Under the pieces are notes generated by a model, which saw nothing but the letters and a program-made list of their open reading frames with translations, ran no database searches and had not been told where the DNA came from. A stretch of 64,000 nt of DNA, taken from positions 26,416 to 90,415 of IMG/VR virus record IMGVR_UViG_3300042564_002302. One strand, 5' to 3'. How positions within the stretch are numbered: the stretch's first letter is position 1; each line of letters starts with the position of its first letter. Below, piece by piece: positions 43,372 through 51,970 of the stretch. This stretch comes from a virus. The position numbers were made by a program, and so were the translations under genes.

Positions 43372-46300
43372 ATGGATTTCGTACACCTTCATGTTCATTC
43401 ATATTATTCACTTATGGATGGGTTGAATTCCCCTGCAGAGTTAATTGATGCTGCAAAAAATAAGGGACAGCTTGCCATAGCGGTTACGGATCATGGGACT
43501 CTATCTTCTCACCGTGAAATGCAGAAGGCGGCTAAAGAGGCTGGAATAAAGCCTATTCTAGGACTAGAAGCATACATATCCCCAACAGATAGATTTGATA
43601 AGTCATCAAAAACAGACAAGAGTATTCAGGCATATAACCACATCATCTTGCTTGCAAAGAATCAGGTTGGCCTAAAGAATTTGAATAAGCTTTCTCAGAT
43701 TGCATGGACAGAAGGATATTACCATAAGCCTAGAATTGATAGAGAGATTCTTTCAGAACTTGGAGATGGACTTATTGTTCTTTCTGGATGTATGAATGGT
43801 CTCATATCTAAGGCTATTGAAAGAGAAGAGCATGCAGAAGCAAAGCTTTTAGTTAAATGGTTTAAGGATAGATTTGGCGCTGACTTCTATATTGAGATTC
43901 AGCCACATAATCCAGTAGAACTAAACAATAAGCTTTTAGAATTGGCAGATGAATTTAATGTTAAGCCAGTTGTTACTGGTGACTGCCATTATGCAGTAGA
44001 GGAAGACAGATCGCTTGAAGAAGCAATGCTTATTCTTTCCACATCACCAAAGATGAATAAAGAAGCAGACTTTGAGAAGTCACGTCAAATGCCAGACCTA
44101 TTTGATAGATTTAATTATATGTATCCAGACAGAAGAATTTCTTTTCAGGATATTGACGTATTTGTTATGGGTAAAGACCAAATTGAAAAGCATATGCATG
44201 AGCAAGGTATAACTAGAAAAGATATCTATGATAGCTCTGTAGAGATTGCTTATAAGGTTGGTGACTATGATTACTATGAGAATCTAGAACTTCTTCCTTC
44301 TCCAAAAACAGATGCCCACACAGAACTAACATCTATGGTATTTGCTGGTTTAAAGGCTAAGGGTCTTTCTGAGAATCAGGAATACATTGATAGAGCAAAT
44401 GAAGAGCTTTCTGTAATTGCAAGTAAGAAGTTCTCCTCCTACTTCTTAGTTGTAGCAGATATGATTAACTGGGCACATAAGAATGGCGTAATGGTTGGTC
44501 CTGGTCGTGGTTCTGCAGCAGGATCACTAGTCTGTTACTCTCTTGGTATAACAAGCGTCGATCCAATTAAGTATGACTTGTTGTTCTTCCGATTTATTAA
44601 CCCAGAGCGTAATGACTTCCCAGATATTGATACAGACTTTGAAGACAGAGGTCGTCACAAGGTAAAAGAATACCTAAGAAAAAAGTTTAAGAATGTTGCA
44701 GCTATTTCAACATTCACATACTTCAAAGATAAAGGCGTTATTCGTGATGCTGCTCGTGTCTTTGGAGTACCACTTAATGATGTAAATAAAGCACTGAAAG
44801 GAATAGAAACATTTGAAGACTATGAGACAAACCCAAACGCCTACTGGTTCAGAGACAAGTACCCTGAAGTCACAGATTTGGCGAGAAGGCTTCGTGGTCG
44901 CATTCGCTCTGTTGGTATGCATGCGGCTGGGATGGTTGTTGCTAAAGAAGACATCGCCAACTTCGCCCCAATCGAAACTAGGGCGGATACTCAAGAAGAA
45001 GTAAGCGGAAGAGTTCCAGTCGTAGCATATGATATGGATACAGTTGCAGATATTGGTCTAATTAAGATTGATGCACTTGGACTAAAGACACTTGCTGTAA
45101 TTGCTGACACATTAAAGATAGTTAGCGAAAGACATGGTCGTGACATTGTCCTAGAAAAGATTCCACTAGATGATCCTAAAGTGTTTGAAGATTTATCAAA
45201 CGGGTTTACTAAGGGTGTATTCCAGGCAGAAGCAACTCCATATACAAATCTTCTTATGAAGATGGGTGTAAGCACATTTGAAGACCTTGCAGCTTCTAAC
45301 GCTCTTGTTCGCCCAGGTGCTATGAATACTGTTGGTGGTGCATATATTGCACGTAAGAAGGGCGAAGAGCCTATCGTTTACCAGCATGAAATTATGAGAC
45401 AGTTTACGGAGAGAACATATGGCGTTATTATTTACCAGGAACAAGTTATGCAAGCATGCGTACACCTTGGCGGCATGTCCATGTCGGAAGCAGATAAAGT
45501 TAGAAAAATCATTGGAAAGAAAAAAGATGCTACGGAGTTTGATGAATTTCGTGAAAGGTTCGTAACTGGAGCAAGTAAGCACATCCCAGTAGAGACAGCA
45601 GAGTCTTTGTGGCATGACTTTGAGGCACACTCAGGATACTCATTTAACAGATCACACGCTATTGCATACTCAATGCTTAGCTATTGGACGGCATGGCTAA
45701 AGCATTACTATCCAATTGAGTTTATCTTTTCTATTCTCAAGAACGAAAATGATAAGGATGCCAGAACTGAATATCTAATTGAGGCAAAAAGACTTGGCAT
45801 TAAGGTACTGCTTCCACACGTAAATGAGTCTGACTTAGACTTTAAAATTCAGAAAGACGCCATTAGATTTGGATTGTCTAATGTAAAGTATATCTCCAAC
45901 AATATTGGTCAAAAGATTATGACTGCAGGTCCATTCAAGTCATACGCACATCTGCAAGAAGTTTCTGGAACTAAGGGTAGCGGAATTAACTCTCGTGCTA
46001 TATCAGCACTCAATGCAATTGGCGGAGCAGCTTTTGAAGATAATCCTAGAAGCGGTAAAGAATCTGAAAACCTTTATGAGTACTTAGGTATACCTAAGTT
46101 CGATGTTGGTAGAATACCACCACACATCAAGGCTCAGACAAACCAATTAGAAGACTTTGATGAGCAGGGAACTTTTGTTATGCTCGCAATGGTTAAGGGT
46201 ATAAAGAAGGGTACTGGCTGGTCCAGAATTGAGTTGGTTGATGAGACTGCCTCTGTTGGTGTATTCCACACAGAGAATACTCAAATCGAAGTCGGAAGCA

Positions 46301-46641
46301 TGTATTTCTTCTTGATTGGAGATAATAGAATATCTCGTTATGTAACAATTGATGATGTTGCAGATCAAAAAGACGACGCATTTGTAAGATATCTGTATGC
46401 TAACGAGCTGCACATTCCAGATAATGCAAGAATGACTGTTAGTTTACTTCCTTATAGAACTAAGGCTGGCAAGTCAATGGGTCACCTTATTATGACAAAC
46501 CACAAGAAAGAATTGACACGTGCAATTGTTTTCCCACAGGCTTATGAAAAATTTAAGTCAAGAATTAAAGAAGGCATGATTTATAGACCTGATATAAGTC
46601 AAACAGAAGATGGAACATATTCACTAAGGAGTTTACAATAA
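43372..46641 (+). CDS. dnaE: DNA polymerase III alpha-type (C-family) replicative DNA polymerase
   Basis: This 1089-residue protein has a PHP domain at the N terminus: HLHVHSYYS and VTDHGT, GCHYAV-type residues near 203. Palm motifs are GPGRGSAAGSLVCYSLG and catalytic D418-I-D420-T-D422. A thumb and finger region, and an OB-like C-terminal region, follow. Only a minority of phages carry a complete DnaE-type polymerase instead of an A- or B-family enzyme. With helicase, primase and ssDNA-binding protein it would form a phage-encoded replisome core; clamp and loader are not seen here and may come from the host. Confidence 0.9.
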   Translation: MDFVHLHVHSYYSLMDGLNSPAELIDAAKNKGQLAIAVTDHGTLSSHREMQKAAKEAGIKPILGLEAYISPTDRFDKSSKTDKSIQAYNHIILLAKNQVGLKNLNKLSQIAWTEGYYHKPRIDREILSELGDGLIVLSGCMNGLISKAIEREEHAEAKLLVKWFKDRFGADFYIEIQPHNPVELNNKLLELADEFNVKPVVTGDCHYAVEEDRSLEEAMLILSTSPKMNKEADFEKSRQMPDLFDRFNYMYPDRRISFQDIDVFVMGKDQIEKHMHEQGITRKDIYDSSVEIAYKVGDYDYYENLELLPSPKTDAHTELTSMVFAGLKAKGLSENQEYIDRANEELSVIASKKFSSYFLVVADMINWAHKNGVMVGPGRGSAAGSLVCYSLGITSVDPIKYDLLFFRFINPERNDFPDIDTDFEDRGRHKVKEYLRKKFKNVAAISTFTYFKDKGVIRDAARVFGVPLNDVNKALKGIETFEDYETNPNAYWFRDKYPEVTDLARRLRGRIRSVGMHAAGMVVAKEDIANFAPIETRADTQEEVSGRVPVVAYDMDTVADIGLIKIDALGLKTLAVIADTLKIVSERHGRDIVLEKIPLDDPKVFEDLSNGFTKGVFQAEATPYTNLLMKMGVSTFEDLAASNALVRPGAMNTVGGAYIARKKGEEPIVYQHEIMRQFTERTYGVIIYQEQVMQACVHLGGMSMSEADKVRKIIGKKKDATEFDEFRERFVTGASKHIPVETAESLWHDFEAHSGYSFNRSHAIAYSMLSYWTAWLKHYYPIEFIFSILKNENDKDARTEYLIEAKRLGIKVLLPHVNESDLDFKIQKDAIRFGLSNVKYISNNIGQKIMTAGPFKSYAHLQEVSGTKGSGINSRAISALNAIGGAAFEDNPRSGKESENLYEYLGIPKFDVGRIPPHIKAQTNQLEDFDEQGTFVMLAMVKGIKKGTGWSRIELVDETASVGVFHTENTQIEVGSMYFFLIGDNRISRYVTIDDVADQKDDAFVRYLYANELHIPDNARMTVSLLPYRTKAGKSMGHLIMTNHKKELTRAIVFPQAYEKFKSRIKEGMIYRPDISQTEDGTYSLRSLQ

Positions 46642-46844
46642 TGGAACCACAAGATTTAGAGGGACAGATTAATATTGGACAAGTTCTCTTTGCTGTGATA
46701 GAATCTATGGGTGGCACAGTAGTTGTGCCTGTAGAGTCTGTACTGAGAGAGCCAGAGGGCATGAGATTAGTACTTAACTACAATGACGACAATACTTTCA
46801 CAGTACATGTCGAGAAAGTAGAAGATGAACAAGATGACAAATAA
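46641..46844 (+). CDS. Small acidic protein, function unknown
   Basis: This 67-residue protein starts on the polymerase stop (TAATGG). The N-terminal half is mildly hydrophobic (GQVLFAVIESMGGTVVV). The C terminus is acidic (VHVEKVEDEQDDK). It overlaps the MazG-like gene by 20 bases. Its position between polymerase and nucleotide-pool genes hints at a replication accessory, but no domain is recognised. Confidence 0.5.
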   Translation: MEPQDLEGQINIGQVLFAVIESMGGTVVVPVESVLREPEGMRLVLNYNDDNTFTVHVEKVEDEQDDK

Positions 46845-47178
46845 GTTGGTGACAGATGATGGGTTGGATGCTTTGGCAGCTGTTCTTCATGAAACAGCGA
46901 TTGAAAAAGGCTTTTGGGACGGGGAAACAACCTACGACAAAGTCGGAAACAAGCTCGCCCTTGTACATTCTGAAGTTACTGAGGTCCTGGAAGCAATAAG
47001 AAAAAGCAAGGGATCCCAAGAGATTGTAGAAGAGATTGCTGATATTCTTATTAGAACACTAGATGTATATGCATCCCTTATGAACAAGGGTTGGGCAGAG
47101 CATTCATTAGACGAAGTTATGTATAACAAGATAGAAAAGAATAAGGCAAGACCACAACTTCACGGCAATTTATTCTAA
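46825..47178 (+). CDS. MazG-like nucleotide pyrophosphohydrolase
   Basis: This 117-residue protein has a four-helix MazG-like core with KLALVHSEVTEVLEAIR, then VEEIADILIRTLD, the E-x-x-E ... E-x-x-D pattern binding Mg2+. The family hydrolyses NTPs or dNTPs to monophosphates and helps phages manage nucleotide pools or alarmones. The start could be a few codons later (ATG 46834). It is placed in the replication module. Confidence 0.75.
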   Translation: MNKMTNKLVTDDGLDALAAVLHETAIEKGFWDGETTYDKVGNKLALVHSEVTEVLEAIRKSKGSQEIVEEIADILIRTLDVYASLMNKGWAEHSLDEVMYNKIEKNKARPQLHGNLF

Positions 47179-47179
47179 A

Positions 47180-47449
47180 ATGCTTGACGGTTACTTTCTA
47201 CACGGAAGTGATGGAGAACTTTTACTTGTATTGAGAACTCCAGACGAAGATAGGATGCTATCGATTATTAAAAAATTGCAAGCATCAAGAGATAAAGAAA
47301 TACGAGAGCTTGGCGAATCATTAGAAAAGAGTTATTATGACAGAGATATCAGAAATTCTGGCGCAGTTAGACCCAAAAACAAGAGCAAGGGTTCAGGCGG
47401 CAACAGAAGTAGAAGTAGTAAAGCAAAAGACACCAAGCCTAGGTCTTAA
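47180..47449 (+). CDS. Small basic-tailed protein overlapping recA
   Basis: The first ~50 residues of this 89-residue protein are a mixed strand-helix segment (GYFLHGSDGELLLVLRTPDED). The last ~35 are Lys/Ser/Arg-rich (KNKSKGSGGNRSRSS) and probably bind nucleic acid. Its 3' part overlaps the RecA gene by 113 bases in another frame. Either both are translated, or this reading frame is only partly real. Confidence 0.45.
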   Translation: MLDGYFLHGSDGELLLVLRTPDEDRMLSIIKKLQASRDKEIRELGESLEKSYYDRDIRNSGAVRPKNKSKGSGGNRSRSSKAKDTKPRS

Positions 47450-48338
47450 TATTGCCCTAAAGGGTGGCTTTGGTTTTGGAAGACAGGTTTTAGTATGGGG
47501 AAATAAGTCAGCAGGAAAGTCGTCATTCTGTCTTCAGATGATCGCTGCTGCACAAAAAGAAGGAAAGACTTGTGCTTGGATTGATGCGGAGCACTCATAT
47601 TCACAGGATTGGGCAGAAAAGCTAGGTGTTGATTCGTCAAAGCTTATCTATTCTCCAGCAAAGTCAGTTAATGATATGGTTGATGTAGCCACAAAGCTTA
47701 TGGATGCTGGCGTAGACATTATTGTTGTAGACTCAATCTCTGCACTACTTCCAGCAATCTACTTTGAAAAAGATAGCTCTGATTTAAAGAAACTAGAAGA
47801 CACCAAGCAAATTGGTGCAGAAGCAAAGGATATGACACATGCAGTCAAAATGCTCAACTACGCAAACAAAAACACACTACTTGTACTCATCTCACAACAA
47901 CGAAATCAGTTTGGATCTATGCATGCTAGCCACATCCCCACAGGTGGAATGGCTGTCAAGTTCTTCTCTTCCACGGTCATTAAACTCTGGTCTTCTGAAG
48001 CTGAAGCTAACTCTATTAAGGCTGGTGTTCAAGTTGGTGACAAGATCATTGAACAAAGAGTCGGACGACCAGTTAACTGGATTGTTGATTACAACAAACT
48101 CGGCCCCCCTAATCTATCGGGACAGTACGACTTCTACTACCAGGGCGAGATTCTTGGTGTAGATGCAGTTGGAGAAATTCTAGATGTTGCGGAAATGTTT
48201 GGTGTAATTGAACGTGGAGGAGCATGGTATACTATTGATGGAGAAAGATTACAGGGCAGAGCAAAGGCTGTTGCTTGGTTAAGAGAAAATCCAGAAGTAG
48301 TAGATAAGCTAAGAGAAGAGATTTATGCCAAGAATTGA
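47337..48338 (+). CDS. recA: RecA-like recombinase
   Basis: Walker A of this 333-residue protein is GNKSAGKSS (55-63). The core continues with AWIDAEHSYSQDW, IIVVDSISALLP (Walker B) and the L1/L2 loop region (FGSMHASHIPTGGMAVKF), then the C-terminal part. The ATG at 47337 lies inside the previous frame, with no stronger start nearby. It catalyses strand exchange; phages use it in replication and repair of their genome. It fits the helicase-primase-polymerase-RuvC set. Confidence 0.85.
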   Translation: MTEISEILAQLDPKTRARVQAATEVEVVKQKTPSLGLNIALKGGFGFGRQVLVWGNKSAGKSSFCLQMIAAAQKEGKTCAWIDAEHSYSQDWAEKLGVDSSKLIYSPAKSVNDMVDVATKLMDAGVDIIVVDSISALLPAIYFEKDSSDLKKLEDTKQIGAEAKDMTHAVKMLNYANKNTLLVLISQQRNQFGSMHASHIPTGGMAVKFFSSTVIKLWSSEAEANSIKAGVQVGDKIIEQRVGRPVNWIVDYNKLGPPNLSGQYDFYYQGEILGVDAVGEILDVAEMFGVIERGGAWYTIDGERLQGRAKAVAWLRENPEVVDKLREEIYAKN

Positions 48339-48519
48339 AGATCTGATTGGTAAAAAACCCAAGAAGACTGTAGTTACTGAAGATAAGATTGAAATGGGTG
48401 GCGCCTTTACATGTCAAACATGCAATAAGGTAGTCAGTGAAGCAGAATACAATAGAAGTGAATACTTTATTACTTGGACATGCCCAGATGGACATATTTC
48501 GAAAGTGCAAATGGGTTAA
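48325..48519 (+). CDS. Small zinc-finger protein
   Basis: This 64-residue protein has CQTCNKVV at about 30 and WTCPDGHISK at about 52, giving three Cys and one His in zinc-finger spacing. The N terminus is basic. It overlaps RecA by 14 bases and ends on the start of the next gene (TAATG). A nucleic-acid-binding accessory for recombination is a reasonable inference; the family is not known to me. Confidence 0.55.
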   Translation: MPRIEDLIGKKPKKTVVTEDKIEMGGAFTCQTCNKVVSEAEYNRSEYFITWTCPDGHISKVQMG

Positions 48520-48830
48520 TGTCTGAGCGTGGTGAAGTAAAAAGAGATGGCGCTAAAGCTCAGAAGAATAGCGGTAGAGGCCAATATCAAAAGGGTGATG
48601 CTAAGTGGAAGATGTTTCTTGTAGATTACAAGGAATCTAATAAGTCTTTTAATTTAAATAAAGATGTTTGGGCAAAGATTTGCACTGACACATTTAAGGT
48701 AAGTAGAGACATGCACCCAGCATTAAAAATAATTATAGGTGATACATCAAAGGTAAGACTTGGTATCATCGAGTGGGATGTTCTAGATGAACTAATGACA
48801 TTTTGGGAGGAAAACCATGGGATCAAGTAA
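48519..48830 (+). CDS. Small PD-(D/E)XK-like endonuclease, putative Holliday-junction nuclease
   Basis: ATG 48519, on the upstream stop (TAATG), is chosen over the longer ORF from 48474. The 103 residues show KNSGRGQYQKGDAKWKMFLV, then VDYKESNKSFNLNKDVWAKI, a pattern like small phage PD-(D/E)XK resolvases ('G-x-x-x-K-G-D ... F-x-x-x-x-K'), although Asp stands where Glu is usual before x-Lys. A C-terminal helix follows. It would resolve branched DNA from RecA-mediated recombination; this is inference. Confidence 0.5.
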   Translation: MSERGEVKRDGAKAQKNSGRGQYQKGDAKWKMFLVDYKESNKSFNLNKDVWAKICTDTFKVSRDMHPALKIIIGDTSKVRLGIIEWDVLDELMTFWEENHGIK

Positions 48831-48960
48831 CAAAATACCATTTAACGATACAGTTATAAAGAATGGAAGAATTGTAAAGCTACGTAAGGACGGCTCAATC
48901 AAGGCAGACCTAGGTCCTTACTATGCAAGACACAAGAAGAAGCAAGAGAAGTCAAAGTGA
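48817..48960 (+). CDS. Short basic protein, 47 residues
   Basis: ATG 48817 is preceded by the strong site GGGAGG at a six-base spacing. The protein begins MGSSNKIPFNDTVIKNGR and ends in a highly basic stretch (RHKKKQEKSK). It overlaps the upstream nuclease gene by 14 bases and the next by four (GTGA). The strong ribosome-binding site supports that it is expressed. It probably binds nucleic acid or the nuclease; function unknown. Confidence 0.6.
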   Translation: MGSSNKIPFNDTVIKNGRIVKLRKDGSIKADLGPYYARHKKKQEKSK

Positions 48961-49067
48961 CAGAGTTCCTATTTGGCTTACTTGTTGGTTTTTCTCTTGG
49001 ATATCCACTAGGATTGTTTATAAATGTTTTAGATAGAAAGGTAAAAAATGGCAGAAGACGGAAATAA
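48957..49067 (+). CDS. Tiny single-pass membrane protein, 36 residues
   Basis: GTG 48957 overlaps the upstream stop (GTGA). It encodes MTEFLFGLLVGFSLGYPLG and a hydrophobic continuation (FINVL), followed by a basic end (RKVKNGRRRK), the shape of a small transmembrane peptide with a cytoplasmic basic tail. The next gene begins within its end. Similar tiny membrane peptides occur in phage early regions, but the function is unknown. Confidence 0.5.
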   Translation: MTEFLFGLLVGFSLGYPLGLFINVLDRKVKNGRRRK

Positions 49068-49386
49068 CACACTAGATTTAATTAGCAAGGTCACAGAATT
49101 TAATGACCTACATGACTATATGAAAGACGATCAGCTGGACAGGGCTTTGGCTATGATTGTTAAGCTAGTTATGAATCCAGATGTACCTCCAGCTAAGGCT
49201 CCTATGTTAATTATTGAGCTTCAGGCTATAAGCACAAAGCTAGCTATTTTAGCCTCATACTATTCTACTATTGCTAAAGATAAAACTGGTACAATTAACA
49301 ATAACAAGAAAAACATTTATTATTCGGGAAAGGAAGCAATAGACAGATTAGTTGATGCACTCAAGTATTCTGCTAGAATTTATTAA
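49048..49386 (+). CDS. Helical protein of the recombination module, function unknown
   Basis: This 112-residue, almost entirely helical protein has KDDQLDRALAMIVKLVMNP, then PMLIIELQAISTKLAILASY. It overlaps the Cas4-like nuclease gene by one base (TAATGG) and follows the tiny membrane gene. Gene pairs of this kind next to a Cas4-like nuclease occur in actinophages, so it may be a partner of that nuclease. No enzymatic motif is visible. Confidence 0.5.
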   Translation: MAEDGNNTLDLISKVTEFNDLHDYMKDDQLDRALAMIVKLVMNPDVPPAKAPMLIIELQAISTKLAILASYYSTIAKDKTGTINNNKKNIYYSGKEAIDRLVDALKYSARIY

Positions 49387-50156
49387 TGGGAAGAGACATT
49401 GTAACAAACCTCAAGTTTAAAAAGGTTAACGGTAATTTTGATCCAATTGAGTTTGGAAGACTTATATCTGAGGCCTATACTGAGGGTAGAAATTTAGATC
49501 GTTGGGCAAAGAAGAGCACCTTTTCTCCTAGCACAATTGGTTATGGTCACGGAATGTGTCCTCGATACTGGTTCATTGCTTTCAATGGATCAAACTTTGA
49601 GGACAATTTTGATGCTGTAGCAATTGCTAATATGGAGAATGGAAAACAGGCTCACGATAGAATACAAACCCTGTTACAAAATACTCATGTACTAAAAGAA
49701 ATTGAGCGTGAGATATTGTGTAATGATCCTCCAATCAGAGGCTTTGCAGATATCATCCTTGATTGGAACGGCAAAGAAGTTATTGGTGAGCTTAAGACAG
49801 TGAAAGAAGAAGTATTTGCTACAAGACAAGCTCAAATGTCACCTTCTGACTCACACAGAATTCAACTTCTACTCTACATGTGGGTAGAAAATGTAGAAGA
49901 GGGCTTCTTGATGTACGAGAATAAAAATAATAATGAGATTTTAATTATGCCTATGTCTATGAATGACAGAAATAGAAAGTACATTGAGAATATCATTGAC
50001 TGGATGAAAGTTGTTTATAAGACATGGAAAGACGGCATGCTTCCAGAGAGAGCCTTTACTAAGTCAACACCTACTTGCAAGAATTGCCCTGTAAGAAAAG
50101 AATGTTGGAGTGGTGAAATGGGAGACATACAGATTAATAAACTGGATGTGAAGTAG
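49386..50156 (+). CDS. Cas4-like PD-(D/E)XK exonuclease with iron-sulfur cluster
   Basis: In this 256-residue protein the PD-(D/E)XK core is Asp122 (FADIILDWNG), Glu135 and Lys137 (VIGELKTVKEE), and Gln160. His90 is near the active site. Four Cys fit a 4Fe-4S cluster: Cys58 (GMCPRYWF) and Cys231, Cys234, Cys240 (CKNCPVRKEC). This is the RecB/Cas4 arrangement. Phage Cas4-like enzymes process DNA ends in replication and recombination. It neighbours RuvC-like and RecA genes; there is no CRISPR array here. Confidence 0.8.
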   Translation: MGRDIVTNLKFKKVNGNFDPIEFGRLISEAYTEGRNLDRWAKKSTFSPSTIGYGHGMCPRYWFIAFNGSNFEDNFDAVAIANMENGKQAHDRIQTLLQNTHVLKEIEREILCNDPPIRGFADIILDWNGKEVIGELKTVKEEVFATRQAQMSPSDSHRIQLLLYMWVENVEEGFLMYENKNNNEILIMPMSMNDRNRKYIENIIDWMKVVYKTWKDGMLPERAFTKSTPTCKNCPVRKECWSGEMGDIQINKLDVK

Positions 50157-50434
50157 TGTTAGAGTGTGCAAGGCCAGAATGCGGCCAACAGTTTGAGTCA
50201 AAGACTCATAACCAAAAGTATTGCTCGGATGAGTGTTGCCGTATTGCAACAAATAAAAGAATTATGGAAAAGTATTATGAGAAAAAGGCTATCAAAAATG
50301 GTGCTCCAAGGTCCTGTAAATGTGGCAATCTTCTAAGTAGGTATAACCACGATAGCATATGCTCAAAATGCCAGACTGACAAGAAGTCTAAAAATAAAAA
50401 GGATCTTTTGGAGATAATAAGTGTCTTTAAGTGA
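50156..50434 (+). CDS. Zinc-finger protein with two ribbons
   Basis: This 92-residue protein uses GTG 50156, overlapping the stop of the nuclease. The first zinc motif is LECARPECGQQF, with QKYCSDECCRIATN, as in DUF2116-like ribbons. The second is RSCKCGNLL and DSICSKCQTDK. A basic helical linker joins them. This type is common in actinophages beside nuclease genes. DNA binding is inferred. Confidence 0.6.
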   Translation: MLECARPECGQQFESKTHNQKYCSDECCRIATNKRIMEKYYEKKAIKNGAPRSCKCGNLLSRYNHDSICSKCQTDKKSKNKKDLLEIISVFK

Positions 50435-50987
50435 TTTAATTAAGCATAAAGCATCAACTGTTATTGGAATAGACGCCTCTACCAACTCCATAGCTTTTTG
50501 TTTAATAAAAGACGGTGTGCCAGAAAGATATGGCAAGATACTTTTAAATGGACAAGATATCTATGAGAAGATAGCGGATGCTAGAAATAAGGTTCATGCT
50601 ATGAAAGATATGCTTAGCGCTGATTATATAGCAATGGAAGGCGCCATTATGGTTAAATCTGCTGATGCTGTAATCAAACTGTCATATGTGTATGGTGTTG
50701 TTTTAGGTGAGCTAATGCAGAATAATCCAAAGGTTATTACAGTTGCACCAAGCTCATGGCAGTCTTTTATAGGCAATAATAACTTAAACAATGTTGAAAA
50801 GGCAAGGATAAAGGCTGAGTTCCCAGATAAGAGCGACTCATGGTACAAGTCTAAGATGCGTGAAGTACGTAAAGAGAAGACAGTGACCTGGGTAAAGAAA
50901 GCTTTTGATGTTGAGTTAGACGATTTTGATGTGGCAGACTCATTTGGAATTGCCAACTATGCATATAAGAAGTTGACGGAAAGATAA
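50421..50987 (+). CDS. ruvC: RuvC-like Holliday-junction resolvase
   Basis: The GTG start gives 188 residues. The RNase-H-like core has Asp18 (VIGIDASTNSIAF), Glu73 (YIAMEGAIM) and C-terminal Asp170/Asp173 (DDFDVADSFGIAN), the four-acid catalytic set. RuvC cuts four-way junctions symmetrically. It follows the zinc-finger gene and precedes a small HTH gene by a one-base overlap. It belongs with RecA and the small nuclease in a recombination set. Confidence 0.75.
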   Translation: MSLSDLIKHKASTVIGIDASTNSIAFCLIKDGVPERYGKILLNGQDIYEKIADARNKVHAMKDMLSADYIAMEGAIMVKSADAVIKLSYVYGVVLGELMQNNPKVITVAPSSWQSFIGNNNLNNVEKARIKAEFPDKSDSWYKSKMREVRKEKTVTWVKKAFDVELDDFDVADSFGIANYAYKKLTER

Positions 50988-51148
50988 TGAAGCTTTACGA
51001 AAGCAAAGAGTATCTTCATAGAAGGTACGTACTTCAAAAGAAGACAATTAAAGAAATAGCAGACGAATGCGGTTGTTCGCATATGACTATCCAGAGGTAT
51101 TTGGAAAAGTTTGGGTTAATTAAGAATCAAAGGAAATGGACAAAATGA
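50987..51148 (+). CDS. Small helix-turn-helix protein, 53 residues
   Basis: ATG 50987 overlaps the RuvC stop. The protein includes QKKTIKEIADECGCSHMTIQ, then RYLEKFGLI, a classic helix-turn-helix with a following helix. It ends in KWTK and overlaps the methyltransferase start (ATGA). It is a likely local transcription regulator, close in size to Cro-like or Fis-like phage regulators, but no target is known. Confidence 0.6.
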   Translation: MKLYESKEYLHRRYVLQKKTIKEIADECGCSHMTIQRYLEKFGLIKNQRKWTK

Positions 51149-51951
51149 CAATATCACTTAGCAAGGTTGCACACATAGATGACTTTTCAGATCCAGATTT
51201 TGAAAAGATCTTTAAGAAATATAATCTTAGTGGAATTGCAACATTTCCACAGGCTGAGCCATCTATTTTAAATAGAAAAACTTGGGAAATTGGAATGGCT
51301 CTCATATCATTTGAAAAGCTTGGAATCATGTCAGATAAACTGGAGGTTCTTGGCATAGGTGCCGCTAAAGAAGAAACGATATCTATTTTGTCTAACATTG
51401 TTAAGAGAGTTTTTGCAACAGATATTTATTTAGAGCCAGGCACATGGGGTGAATGGTATGAAAGAGACATTCTAATTGATGCAAGAAAGTACATGGGTCC
51501 AGTTTATAATCATAAGAGGGTTGTCTGGCAGCATGTTGACGGAAGAGATTTGCCTTACGAAGACAACTCTATGGATGCTGTGTTTAGCTGTAGTTCCCTA
51601 GAACACTTTGGATCAGAAGCAGACATTAGAAAAGCAGTTGAAGAAGCCTGTAGAGTTCTTAAGCCAGGAGGCGTGGCAGCAATTTCATCAGAGTATAAGA
51701 TTGAAGGAAACGGTGACGGCTTTGCCAATGTACAATTGTTTGATAAAGAAAGATTAAATAAGGTCTGGTTTGATGGAATTCCATGGACGTTACAGGGAAA
51801 ACTTGATCTTAAATTAGATGACACAGATTACATAGACTTTGAAAAATCTATTCATGATAATGAGTACAAAAAGACAGCACATCCACACATTAAACTGGAT
51901 AATGGAATGTATAAGTGGACAAGTATTCATATGACATTCATAAAAGATTAA
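51145..51951 (+). CDS. Class I SAM-dependent methyltransferase
   Basis: ATG 51145 is chosen because AAAGGA lies ten bases upstream; the ORF also extends to ATG 51136. The 268 residues show a Rossmann core: VLGIGAAKEETISILS (SAM loop), DGRDLPYEDNSMDAVFSCSSLEHFG and ACRVLKPGGVAAIS, as in Methyltransf_11. The substrate could be DNA, a small molecule or a glycan. It sits between the recombination genes and the terminase promoter, with no restriction enzyme beside it. Confidence 0.7.
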   Translation: MTISLSKVAHIDDFSDPDFEKIFKKYNLSGIATFPQAEPSILNRKTWEIGMALISFEKLGIMSDKLEVLGIGAAKEETISILSNIVKRVFATDIYLEPGTWGEWYERDILIDARKYMGPVYNHKRVVWQHVDGRDLPYEDNSMDAVFSCSSLEHFGSEADIRKAVEEACRVLKPGGVAAISSEYKIEGNGDGFANVQLFDKERLNKVWFDGIPWTLQGKLDLKLDDTDYIDFEKSIHDNEYKKTAHPHIKLDNGMYKWTSIHMTFIKD

Positions 51952-51970
51952 CCATCTCAGTTAATTAGAT

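Noticed and set aside
49386-50156. Cas4 as part of a CRISPR system
   Set aside because: No repeat arrays or other cas genes; Cas4-like nucleases are common in phage replication modules.
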